Below are positions 18,881-27,856 of a DNA stretch of 64,000 bases, piece after piece. Within the stretch, counting starts at the first letter, position 1; each line of letters begins with the position of its first letter. The notes below the pieces were generated by a model. The model was not told where the DNA came from, ran no database searches, and worked only from the letters and a program-made list of their open reading frames with translations. The position numbers were made by a program, and so were the translations under genes. Origin of the DNA: Sporocytophaga myxococcoides DSM 11118 (GTDB taxonomy: Bacteria > Bacteroidota > Bacteroidia > Cytophagales > Cytophagaceae); the NCBI RefSeq assembly GCF_000426725.1, contig NZ_AUFX01000006.1, forward strand, positions 1-64,000, read 5' to 3'.

Positions 18881-19761
18881 ACTGACAAAACTCTTAAGCT
18901 GTTAGGAACTATAGATATTTTTAATCTGGCTTCCATATTCACCGGCTCTCCATCAAGATGTACCGGGCCAGATGACTTTCTTTCTATTTCAATATTCTTG
19001 GCTTTGATTATATCCAGATAGTGAAATTTATTTACTCTTTTGGTGAATAATTTAAAGCCTAGGTTCAAAAGAGATCTCAGCGGAAAAGGATGCATCATAC
19101 AGACATCAATATATCCGTCCTGCAGACTTGCCTGGGGGGCAATAAATACATTGTTACCATATTGTGAAGCGTTGGCAAAACTTAACAGAAAAGCTTTCAT
19201 TTCTATTTCTTTTCCATCAAGCGTAATTTTATACGATTCACATTTATAGCTTTGATACTCTGCAATGACTGTTTTTAGATAGGTAGAAAAACCCCTGGTT
19301 TTCTGTTCAGCAAAGACTTTTCCTATGAGGGCATCAAAGCCTACTCCTGCTGTGCAAAAAAAAGGTAAATCATTTAACCTGCAGTGATCTATGGAAATTG
19401 GAGTGGCATCGAGCAGGTATTTGATAGATTTTTGAATATGTATAGGTACCTGTAAATGTCTTGCAAGACCATTTCCTGAACCAAGAGGAATAATACCAAG
19501 AGCAGGTGTTTGCCCTATAAGACCCGTGGCGACTTCGTTGATTGTGCCATCACCACCCACAGCCACAACCGCATCAAAGTTTTTTGTTAAAGCTTCCTGA
19601 GCCAACTCGGTTGCATGCCCCTTGCACTTGGTAAAGGCTATTTCATAATACCTTCCTGAGCCGTTAAAAATGTCTTTTATATTTTGTGGAATATCTTCCT
19701 TACTTCTTACTCCCGCAATAGGATTAATGATAAAGAAAAATCTCTCTGGTTTTTGTTTCAT
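18877..19761 (-). CDS. Diacylglycerol kinase-like lipid kinase (YegS/DagK family)
   Basis: 294 residues. FIINPIAG at the N-terminus, the nucleotide-binding [15 protein letters not shown] and [16 protein letters not shown] are the DAGK catalytic signatures. The C-terminal beta-sandwich ends with VHLDGEPV. It probably phosphorylates diacylglycerol or a related lipid at the inner membrane and could recycle diacylglycerol into phospholipid. Four-base overlap with the SUI1 gene. No clear promoter in the 168 bp upstream, which it shares divergently with the symporter gene. Confidence 0.93.
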   Translation of the reverse strand: MKQKPERFFFIINPIAGVRSKEDIPQNIKDIFNGSGRYYEIAFTKCKGHATELAQEALTKNFDAVVAVGGDGTINEVATGLIGQTPALGIIPLGSGNGLARHLQVPIHIQKSIKYLLDATPISIDHCRLNDLPFFCTAGVGFDALIGKVFAEQKTRGFSTYLKTVIAEYQSYKCESYKITLDGKEIEMKAFLLSFANASQYGNNVFIAPQASLQDGYIDVCMMHPFPLRSLLNLGFKLFTKRVNKFHYLDIIKAKNIEIERKSSGPVHLDGEPVNMEARLKISIVPNSLRVLSV

Positions 19762-19929
19762 CTAGTTTTACCCTTTTCAAACCAACTAATCTGTTTCTCG
19801 AAAATACGACATATTCCTCACTTCACATATATATTCTTATTTTCAAGGATATTGGAGAGCTGAATTTTTATAATAGTATAATTGCTTAATTTTATTTTTT
19901 ATTTGGGCTACTATTAAATTTGGATACAA

Positions 19930-21189
19930 ATGGAGACTGTTTCTTCCAAGAAGTTTTACCATACACTTTACTTTTATGTTCTGATCGCTATTGCTGCAGG
20001 CGTTTTTATAGGATATTTTTTTCCTTCAACCGGAGCACAGCTAAAACCTCTCGGAGATGCTTTTATCAAACTGATTAAAATGGTTGTTCCAGGGGTTATT
20101 TTCACCACTGTTGCGGCAGGTATTGCTAATGTGAAGGAAAATAAAAGTATAGGAAGGATAGGTCTTAAGGCGTTTATATACTTTGAAGTTATGAGTACCC
20201 TGGCTCTTGTTATCGGACTTATTGTAGCAAAACTTCTTAAGCCCGGTAAAGGAATGAATGTCAACCTGGCCACTCTTGACATATCAGGCATTGAAGGTTA
20301 TACTGAATCAGCCAAAAAATTTGATACCATTACCTTTCTGTTGGACATTATCCCTGATTCTTTTTTCGGGGCATTTGCTGAAGGGAAGATATTACAGGTA
20401 TTGTTTCTGGGCATACTTTCCGGATTTGCTATATCGAGGATGGGTACTTTCAGAGAGCCCCTTGTAAAGGGGATAGATTATTTCAATAGCTTCTTCTTCC
20501 GTATTGTTTCAATTATTCTGAAAGCTGCGCCGATAGGCGCTTTCGGTGCTATGGCTTTTACTATTGGTAAATATGGCATTGAAAGCCTATTATCCCTGGG
20601 AGAGCTAATGGCTTCCGTATATCTGACCTGTTTCTTTTTTGTCTTTATAATCCTGGGAATAATAAGTAAGCTTGCAGGCTTTTCTATTTTTAGAATTTTA
20701 AAATATATAAAAGAGGAAATTTTTCTTGTTCTGGGGACCAGCTCCTCTGAACCTGCATTGCCTGGATTAATGAAAAAAATGGAAAAGGCAGGTTGTTCCC
20801 AATCCATTACCGGATTAGTAATACCGGCAGGCTATACTTTTAATCTTGATGGTACTTCTATTTACCTGACTATGGCTACCATGTTTATTGCCTATGCAAC
20901 CAATACCAAGATAAGCCTCTGGGATGAACTGGCATTGCTTGGCATTCTTATGCTTACTTCCAAAGGTGCTGCTGCCGTAACCGGTGGAGGTTTTATTGTC
21001 CTTGCTGCAACACTTTCATCTATCAATAAACTGCCTGTAGCCGGTATTGCCCTCCTTTTAGGTGTAGATCGATTTATGTCCGAAGCAAGGGCTATCACCA
21101 ATCTAATAGGAAATACCGTAGCTACATTGGTTGTCGCTAAGTGGGAAAAAGAGTTTAACCCAGATGAATATTCTGAAAATCTCAAATAA
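19930..21189 (+). CDS. Dicarboxylate/amino acid:cation symporter (DAACS family)
   Basis: 419 residues, eight or so transmembrane helices plus re-entrant hairpins. LKPLGDAFIKLIKMVVPGVIFTTVAAGIA, the serine-rich LGTSSSEPALPGLMKKME hairpin, GYTFNLDGTSIYLTMA (the NMDGT-type Na-binding motif, here NLDGT) and DRFMSEARAITNLIGNTVATLVVAKWE define the GltP/DctA family. It imports C4-dicarboxylates or glutamate/aspartate with H+ or Na+. Which one cannot be read from sequence. Monocistronic. Confidence 0.95.
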   Translation: METVSSKKFYHTLYFYVLIAIAAGVFIGYFFPSTGAQLKPLGDAFIKLIKMVVPGVIFTTVAAGIANVKENKSIGRIGLKAFIYFEVMSTLALVIGLIVAKLLKPGKGMNVNLATLDISGIEGYTESAKKFDTITFLLDIIPDSFFGAFAEGKILQVLFLGILSGFAISRMGTFREPLVKGIDYFNSFFFRIVSIILKAAPIGAFGAMAFTIGKYGIESLLSLGELMASVYLTCFFFVFIILGIISKLAGFSIFRILKYIKEEIFLVLGTSSSEPALPGLMKKMEKAGCSQSITGLVIPAGYTFNLDGTSIYLTMATMFIAYATNTKISLWDELALLGILMLTSKGAAAVTGGGFIVLAATLSSINKLPVAGIALLLGVDRFMSEARAITNLIGNTVATLVVAKWEKEFNPDEYSENLK

Positions 21190-21326
21190 ACCGTTTTCCC
21201 TTATTGCATCACATAATATTTAATTAAAATACTAGTAATAAGTAAAATTTAATCTCTCGAATATCCATAACAATCTGAACAACAAAGGCATAAACATTAC
21301 ATAAAAACAATTATCTCATCTATGGA

Positions 21327-21346
21327 CTTACTTTAATATAAGTAAG
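21327..21346. promoter_or_regulatory. Palindrome upstream of hydrolase gene
   Basis: cttactt and aagtaag are separated by six bases, 22 bp before the hydrolase start. The position would suit an operator, or it may be a fortuitous AT-rich palindrome. Confidence 0.3.
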
Positions 21347-21368
21347 AATCCGGGGAGATATTGAATTT

Positions 21369-22535
21369 ATGTTAAAACAACTGGCTTATCTGTTTTTGCT
21401 TATCTTTTCATTCATCTTTGGAAATGTTGCGAAAGCGCAGGTGAAAGAACCTGGCTACACTTACATTCCCTGGGAAAGAATTAAAATTAATGATATAGAA
21501 AAAAACAAAACGGATACAGTAGTTATCATCATTACTACAAGAAAGTTTTCTTCCGATAAAATACAGTTATTTAGTAAAGATCAGGAAGAACCGTGTCACA
21601 TGCATTATGTAGTTGCAAGACTAAAAAACAAATCCTGGAATCTCGAAATTAAAAACTCATTTGAAGAAGCTGCTTTAGAAATGCCTTCAAATAAAGACTT
21701 TTTATTTTATGTTCATGGAGATGGCAAATCATTTCCTGACGTGCTTGAAGGAGGCCTGCGCATGAGTATTCTGTATGGGATCAACTTTGTAGCTTTTGAT
21801 TATCCAACTAAAGATGAGGAGTTGCCATTCTGGAGAAATTTTCATACTTCCATAATCAACGTCAACAATGCAGTTACTTCATTTGGCAAAATGATCAACG
21901 AAGTAAAAACCTATCGTGCATTACATAATACCAATGGCCACTATACCTTGCTTTTACATAGCCTCGGAAATGTATTGATCAGAAATTCTAAAGGTCTTCA
22001 GGACTCCTCAATTGTTTTTGAAAACATAGTGATGAATGCACCTGCTGTCAAACAAAGAAAGCATTCACAATGGGTTGAAGATATTGCATTTCAGAACAAC
22101 ATCTATATCATTTCAAACAGACGTGATATCATCCTCACCGGTGCCTATTTTCTGACATTCAAGAGTTATCTGGGGAAAAAACACAGGAGGCCACTTGCTG
22201 AGAATGCTACTTATGTTCGTCTTGACAATGTTGCAGGCCACAAACACAGCTTTTTTATTGATATAGAGCTCTTAAATCTCGCACCCTCCGTTAAGCATTT
22301 CTATGATCAAATTCTTCACGGATTGCCAGCAGACAACGAGACTTGCTGTTACCTGAAGGCAAAAAAATGCCAGAATAATTATTCTATGAAAAAAAAACCT
22401 GATTGCAAGTTTCTTATTTCCGATGAGAAAATATTTGTAACCAGTCCTGCCTCTCCTGCAATGACAGAATTAAGTCTGTCTAATTTTATTAATCAGATAT
22501 TCCATACCAAAAAATTCCGAACAGGTGGTAACTGA
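21369..22535 (+). CDS. Secreted alpha/beta-hydrolase-like protein
   Basis: 388 residues with a signal peptide (LAYLFLLIFSFIFGNVAKAQ). The core has an oxyanion-type FYVHGDGKSFPD motif and a nucleophile elbow LLLHSLGN with Ser198, as in DUF900-like alpha/beta-hydrolases. Histidines in VAGHKHSFF may complete the site. After about residue 320 a cysteine-containing tail follows (ETCCYLKAKKC, KKKPDCKF). Substrate unknown. The last 66 bp overlap, on the opposite strand, the end of the flexirubin-cluster oxidoreductase gene. It is not part of that cluster by orientation. Confidence 0.75.
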   Translation: MLKQLAYLFLLIFSFIFGNVAKAQVKEPGYTYIPWERIKINDIEKNKTDTVVIIITTRKFSSDKIQLFSKDQEEPCHMHYVVARLKNKSWNLEIKNSFEEAALEMPSNKDFLFYVHGDGKSFPDVLEGGLRMSILYGINFVAFDYPTKDEELPFWRNFHTSIINVNNAVTSFGKMINEVKTYRALHNTNGHYTLLLHSLGNVLIRNSKGLQDSSIVFENIVMNAPAVKQRKHSQWVEDIAFQNNIYIISNRRDIILTGAYFLTFKSYLGKKHRRPLAENATYVRLDNVAGHKHSFFIDIELLNLAPSVKHFYDQILHGLPADNETCCYLKAKKCQNNYSMKKKPDCKFLISDEKIFVTSPASPAMTELSLSNFINQIFHTKKFRTGGN

Positions 22536-23984
22536 GCTGATTGTAACCCCTAATACACCATGCAAGCTTATATTCTGACCTGTAAAGAATAGGTTAGGAA
22601 TTTTCGTTCTTGGAGGTATAAAAGTTCTGATGGGATCATTGTAATCCTTCATGACTCCGTACATGCTTCCATCTTTTGTGCCTATATAATCTCTGTAAGT
22701 CAAAGGAGTAGAAGTATTATAGGATTTGATTTTGCCCCTTAGTCCAGGAATTCTTTTTTCCATTTCATCAATCAGCTTTTCGGCCTTTCTTATTTTAAAG
22801 TCCTCATAACCTTCTCCTCTGTTTGTCCTATGGTGAGGTATGGTATGAAAAGAAAATTCCCAGGGTGCCACATCTTCATATTTCATATAAGCCATTACAG
22901 TCAGGCTTTCCGCATACTCTTCATCTTTTTGACTTACAGGAAAAAATAAAGCATAACCTAAAGGCCAGTTGTCCTCATTATAATTCAGAGTATTCCATAC
23001 ATCCTCATTTTTATAATGATAAATATTGCTATTTCTGTACTTTAAAGTTTTAGGTTTTAAGACTATGTTAAGAATAAATACTGAACTGGTATTTTCAAGG
23101 CTGTGAATCCTGGTAGAGTATGCTTTCCTAATTTTTCCAGGTTCTACCATGTCAAGAGTATTGCTTGGATGGATATTTGATATAAATCTCTTTCCCTCAA
23201 CCCTTTCGCCATTAGACAATTCTACAGATTCAATCTCATCACCTTTGAAACAGAATTTAGTAACCTCCGAATAATTCCGGATTTCACCACCCATTTCCTT
23301 TATTGATTTTGTTAAAATAGTTGCGATCTGAGCTCCTCCTCCAATGCACTTATAAGCACTTTCAATATAACTATTGATAATCAGGCCGTGTACATAAAGG
23401 GGGGTCTTTTCTCCAATGCCAGCATACAAAGGATTGGTGCCCGCAAGCACATTCTGAAGTAATGTATTTGAAGTAATAGATTCAATATACTCCTTTGCAT
23501 TTACAGACAGATATTCCGTATTAAAGAAACTTTGTTCGCTGTACCTTAAATTATAAAGAGGAGAGAAATTACTTATTTCTTTAAGCTTTGCACAATATTT
23601 ATGAATAGCTTCTTTCTCAGTTGGAAATTGTTCAATAAGTTTTTCACTAAACTTTTCATATCCCATTGCATAGGAATATTCCTTTTCATCATTATCAAAT
23701 GAAACGATGTCAAAGCTCTCTTCATCCAGTTTCTTGAGCTTTAGCTTATCCATAAGACCAAAATATCTGAAGTATTGATTCAGATTTTGTCCTTCATCCA
23801 AGCCTCCTATATAATGAATACCAGTGTCAAATATCGCTTTGTCCCTCACGAATATCTGAAGGTTACCTCCTATTTGTCTGTTCTTTTCAAGAACACAAAC
23901 AGAGTTACCTTCTTTGGTAAGTGTGTATGCACATAATAAGCCCCCCAGACCACTACCAATAATTACATAATCAAATTGTGGCAT
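22470..23984 (-). CDS. Phytoene desaturase-like FAD oxidoreductase, flexirubin cluster
   Basis: 504 residues. The N-terminal dinucleotide-binding motif YVIIGSGLGGLLCAYTLTKEG, then VLEKNRQIGGNLQIF and DTGIHYIGG, resembles the CrtI/retinol-saturase superfamily. The C-terminal FAD motif PNLFFTGQNISLHGVLGV is intact. It is the last gene of the cluster, one base after the MMPL fusion. Its role in flexirubin formation is not known; desaturation or isomerisation of the polyene, or ring oxidation, is plausible. Automated labels such as retinol 13,14-reductase should not be taken literally. The 3' end overlaps the convergent hydrolase gene by 66 bp. Confidence 0.85.
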   Translation of the reverse strand: MPQFDYVIIGSGLGGLLCAYTLTKEGNSVCVLEKNRQIGGNLQIFVRDKAIFDTGIHYIGGLDEGQNLNQYFRYFGLMDKLKLKKLDEESFDIVSFDNDEKEYSYAMGYEKFSEKLIEQFPTEKEAIHKYCAKLKEISNFSPLYNLRYSEQSFFNTEYLSVNAKEYIESITSNTLLQNVLAGTNPLYAGIGEKTPLYVHGLIINSYIESAYKCIGGGAQIATILTKSIKEMGGEIRNYSEVTKFCFKGDEIESVELSNGERVEGKRFISNIHPSNTLDMVEPGKIRKAYSTRIHSLENTSSVFILNIVLKPKTLKYRNSNIYHYKNEDVWNTLNYNEDNWPLGYALFFPVSQKDEEYAESLTVMAYMKYEDVAPWEFSFHTIPHHRTNRGEGYEDFKIRKAEKLIDEMEKRIPGLRGKIKSYNTSTPLTYRDYIGTKDGSMYGVMKDYNDPIRTFIPPRTKIPNLFFTGQNISLHGVLGVTISSVTTCSEFFGMEYLINKIRQT

Positions 23985-23985
23985 T

Positions 23986-26900
23986 CTAAAAAATTACTTT
24001 TTTTATGATAAAAATTCTATTTGAGGTCAGTTTTGTATTGTCTACAATCTCAACATCAAGTCCCTTGTCTTTTGCCTGTTTTACGATAGCTTTACCGGAA
24101 AGATACGAAAGTGGATTTTCCGTTTTGTTAAACTTGACAAAACGTGTAGAGAAGAACTCAGTTAACTTAGTTCCTTTATGTCTCTCCTGATAATCTGAAT
24201 CTCCATCTCTCAAGATCAACATTCCTCCTGGATTTAACTTATCAAAGCATTTATCTAACAACTCCGTTTGTACTACTTCAGGAAGATAATGCATTACATC
24301 ATTCAGTAGAATCACATCTGAATTCTGAATATCATACTTCGTAATATCCGCTGCTTCAAATCTAACACTTGCAGGTTTTGCGAATCCGTTCTCTGCTACC
24401 TCTATCTTCTCCGAGTCATAATCAACTCCAACTATTTTTCTTTCATCAGAAAGGAAACCTAGCATATTACATAGAAAACCATAGCCACATCCCAAGTCTG
24501 TGATTACAGCTTTCTTTGGCACAATTGTATTGAAAAACTCGTAGTTATTTTCAAGCCTTAATTTCACTCTGAGATACCATTCAAGAACAGGTCCTTTATA
24601 GATATAATTTTTGATTAATCTATTCTTGTAATAATTTACTGTCTCCTCTGAATCTCTTAGTTTCTCGTATTCACCTCTGAAATATCTTCCGATCAATTTT
24701 GCTCTTTCAGAGTATGTCTCACCATATGTCTTGTCCTCTGGGGATATTCTTGGAAGTAACTTCATTGTAATCCTTCCATTCTTCAGGAGTAGGTCACCTT
24801 TCGCAATGGTATCACCTGTGCCATGTAAAAGAAGTGGAATAATATCAAGCTTTAAGCGTTCTGCCATAAGAAAAGCACCCTTGTGGAATCGGGCAACTTT
24901 CTTGTCTGCTGCTCTTGTTCCCTCAGGGAAAATTATAATTGAATAACCTTCATCAACCAATGCTTGCAACTTCTCCAAACCTGCTTCATGATCTGATGTT
25001 GCAAGGTAGAAATCAGCTGATCTGATAACTCTTCCAAAGAATGGAGAGTTCCAGACCCACTCATTTGTTACCATTACCATCTTGGGATAAAGCATAATAG
25101 TAACAAGAATATCCAGGAATGACTGATGATTAGCGATGATTACCGCAGGTTTCTTAAAATCCTCCCCAGTTTCATTGATAATTTTCTTCCTGACATTTCC
25201 CATAATATAAATCATGGACTTGCTGAAATACATCAGCAGGTAATGCAGTATAAGTTTCCTCTTGCTCGCTTTAACCGGAAGGACATACAATACAATAGGA
25301 CCAACTACATTTAACACTAAACATCCTAAAAGGAAATAAGTGTAGGCAACAAAAGTAAAAAACAAGCCTTCTGCAGTATATGGGTCAAATCCTTTTCTGG
25401 TTCGATTGGTGATCAGAAGTCTGAACAGTAAAGGCTGAACAGTGTAGGAAATAATGATTACCGAGAACATTCCAACTATCGATAAGAATGCAATGGATTG
25501 CAGTGCCGGGTGTTGAGCAAATACTAACACACCTATACCCACAATAGAGGTAAATGCTGAAAGGAATATGGAGGTTTTATACGAAGCTAGATTATTCAGC
25601 CCCAGTCTGTACTCCTGAAGGAGCCCCGACATGATGAAAATACTGTAATCTATACCGAGACCGAGAATAAACGTTGAGATGATGATATTGACAATATTAA
25701 ACTTAATACCAAGCATTCCCATTAGCCCAAGTGTCCACAACCAGCTCAGGCACATAGGTACAAATGCTATTAACCCAAGCTCTATTCTTCCATAGGAAAC
25801 AACAAGTATGAATAATACTAACCCAAGGGATAATACTTCCAGAAGGCTGAAATCACTGTTCAGGATTTCAATAAACTTATCAGTAAGATATTTCTTATCA
25901 ACTATAGTGAGGTTATCATTTTCATGTATATCAGCATAGACCTGTTTTTTATCCTCCTCATCAACTTTCAACAAGGTAACAACTGTTGTCAGATCTTTGC
26001 TTTCTGTGATAAAATCATTGAAGAATAGTTTTCTGACATCTGCAAGATCTTCCATAGTCACTGGCTGATATTGTTTATCCAGAAGTTCAAAGAATCCTGC
26101 AAATGCCTCAGGTTTGAATTTATACTTGGCAGAAGATTCCAGGAGATTCTTTTTAAGTAAAGCTTTCTTTTCTTCAGTCCAGTAATTATTCCATCTTTTG
26201 ATCTTTTCCTTTTGCAAACTATCACTGATAAGCATTTTGCGTACGGATGTATACTTGCGGACCACACCTTCTTCCTTCAGCTTTTCAACCTGAACTGCAA
26301 CCTTTTCACTGCTGGCAAGGGCTTCATTCAATGTTTTTCCGCTTGAGACAAGGTACACTGATTTAGAAGAGGCTGAACTTATTTTATTCAGATTTTCCTG
26401 AGCAACAAAAAGCTTATCCGATACATAGTTCATCTTCAACATGTCGCTTTCGAACTCCACTAAATTATAAGTGTATGCGCACACCATTGAAACAATAGCA
26501 ATTGCACCTATGATAAAAGGATTTCTGTCGAACTCGTAGGAAGTATATTTATGAACAAAAGAAAGACTTCCGTGATCTTCTGTTTTATGTTCTTCTACTT
26601 TCTTTTTCTTAAGAAAATGAGGAAGCACTATTAAGCCTATCAAAGCAGCATTGATACAGCTTATTGCTGCGAACAAACCAAGGTCCTGCAAAGCTTCACT
26701 TTTTACAAACATCAGGCAGAAGAAAGAAGATGCAGTGATCAAACAACTTAGCAAAAGCGGAGTGGTTACATCCTTTATAACTGCCTTCGGAGAGCCTGTA
26801 CTCTTATAGTGCGTAAATATATGGAGTGAGTAATCTATTGTTATACCAAGCAACACCGACCCCATGCCCAGTGCTATAGCAGAAATATTTGGTCGGAAGA

Positions 26901-27849
26901 AAGTCAAAATTGCGAGTGAAATTAGTCCGCCAATAGCGACTGGGAGGAATATCAGAAATACAATTGCCGCCCTTCGGAAAAACAAACTGATGAATACTAC
27001 AAGAATAGAGATAGCAATTGATACTGTAATGGTAATATCATTCTTGATTCTTTCGGCATTGCCCACCGACATTGCCATTGCACCGAAATATTCTGCTGTT
27101 ACTTTTCCACCCTCTATCTTTTGTAAACTATCGATAGTGGCATCTACACCTTTTAGAAATTCAGAGTTCTTTGCTGTTTTATTTCCGGAATGAGCAGGGT
27201 CAATAAAAAACACCAGATGTTTTTTATCTTTAGTTACAATGCTACCATTATATAACTCATAGTTATCTTCGTATTGAAGATTTTGAAGTTTTTTCAAGCC
27301 AATGAAAGTAATTCCGACAGGATCCTTGACAATAAACTGCTTCATCACAATGCTGGCAGGGGAAATTAAAGTCTTGTAATTCCTTGCCATTGTGGAGTCC
27401 AGATGTTGCCTTTCTGTCAGCAGGTTAATGTCCTTATAATCCTTCTCATCCAGGAACAAAGGAATATTTTCATAGAAGGTATTATAAACCTGAGCCATCA
27501 TATCATCAGACACTTTATAGTTGATGTCTTTGATATATTCTGGCTGGTATTTTCCCTTTAATACTTCTGCGAGGTTTTCAGAGAACCCAACTAGTTTATC
27601 CGGATCAGTTACAGTAGTATCATTCAGGTATAGATGGAAGATAAGCTTATCTGTAAATTTAGAATTCTGGAAGATCAGGTTCATCTTCGTGATCTTCTCG
27701 TCTTTAGGCATTATCTTGGAAATATCTTCTTCCATTTTGATGCCCGAAGCGAAGAATGCAGCTACAGCAATAACTGAACAAATAATGACTGCAAGCAGCC
27801 ATCTACGTTTTTCAAAAAAATTATAAAGATTAAGAAACAGATCAGACAT
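23986..27849 (-). CDS. MMPL transporter / PlsC acyltransferase / methyltransferase fusion
   Basis: 1287 residues, three modules. Residues 1 to about 860 are an RND/MMPL exporter with two sets of membrane helices (e.g. GMGSVLLGITIDYSLHIF and ILGLGIDYSIFIMSGLLQEY) and two periplasmic loops. Residues about 880-1080 are a lysophospholipid-type acyltransferase with the HX4D motif NHQSFLDIL (His908) and FPEGTRA. Residues about 1100-1287 are a class I SAM methyltransferase (DLGCGYGFLCNML, Asp1118; LLNDVMHYLPE). The family is recognised as a trifunctional protein of flexirubin clusters. Likely jobs are export of the pigment, acyl transfer (possibly joining polyene and resorcinol) and ring methylation. 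Which step each domain does is inferred. Confidence 0.93.
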   Translation of the reverse strand: MSDLFLNLYNFFEKRRWLLAVIICSVIAVAAFFASGIKMEEDISKIMPKDEKITKMNLIFQNSKFTDKLIFHLYLNDTTVTDPDKLVGFSENLAEVLKGKYQPEYIKDINYKVSDDMMAQVYNTFYENIPLFLDEKDYKDINLLTERQHLDSTMARNYKTLISPASIVMKQFIVKDPVGITFIGLKKLQNLQYEDNYELYNGSIVTKDKKHLVFFIDPAHSGNKTAKNSEFLKGVDATIDSLQKIEGGKVTAEYFGAMAMSVGNAERIKNDITITVSIAISILVVFISLFFRRAAIVFLIFLPVAIGGLISLAILTFFRPNISAIALGMGSVLLGITIDYSLHIFTHYKSTGSPKAVIKDVTTPLLLSCLITASSFFCLMFVKSEALQDLGLFAAISCINAALIGLIVLPHFLKKKKVEEHKTEDHGSLSFVHKYTSYEFDRNPFIIGAIAIVSMVCAYTYNLVEFESDMLKMNYVSDKLFVAQENLNKISSASSKSVYLVSSGKTLNEALASSEKVAVQVEKLKEEGVVRKYTSVRKMLISDSLQKEKIKRWNNYWTEEKKALLKKNLLESSAKYKFKPEAFAGFFELLDKQYQPVTMEDLADVRKLFFNDFITESKDLTTVVTLLKVDEEDKKQVYADIHENDNLTIVDKKYLTDKFIEILNSDFSLLEVLSLGLVLFILVVSYGRIELGLIAFVPMCLSWLWTLGLMGMLGIKFNIVNIIISTFILGLGIDYSIFIMSGLLQEYRLGLNNLASYKTSIFLSAFTSIVGIGVLVFAQHPALQSIAFLSIVGMFSVIIISYTVQPLLFRLLITNRTRKGFDPYTAEGLFFTFVAYTYFLLGCLVLNVVGPIVLYVLPVKASKRKLILHYLLMYFSKSMIYIMGNVRKKIINETGEDFKKPAVIIANHQSFLDILVTIMLYPKMVMVTNEWVWNSPFFGRVIRSADFYLATSDHEAGLEKLQALVDEGYSIIIFPEGTRAADKKVARFHKGAFLMAERLKLDIIPLLLHGTGDTIAKGDLLLKNGRITMKLLPRISPEDKTYGETYSERAKLIGRYFRGEYEKLRDSEETVNYYKNRLIKNYIYKGPVLEWYLRVKLRLENNYEFFNTIVPKKAVITDLGCGYGFLCNMLGFLSDERKIVGVDYDSEKIEVAENGFAKPASVRFEAADITKYDIQNSDVILLNDVMHYLPEVVQTELLDKCFDKLNPGGMLILRDGDSDYQERHKGTKLTEFFSTRFVKFNKTENPLSYLSGKAIVKQAKDKGLDVEIVDNTKLTSNRIFIIKKVIF

Positions 27850-27856
27850 TAATATT

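Noticed and set aside
19915-19922. TAAATTTG as promoter of the symporter gene
   Set aside because: It ends eight bases before the start codon and has no TTG element at 17-21 bp upstream.
22470-23984. Carotenoid phytoene desaturase (crtI)
   Set aside because: The fold is similar, but no crtB, crtY or other carotenoid genes are present and the gene is the last member of the flexirubin operon.
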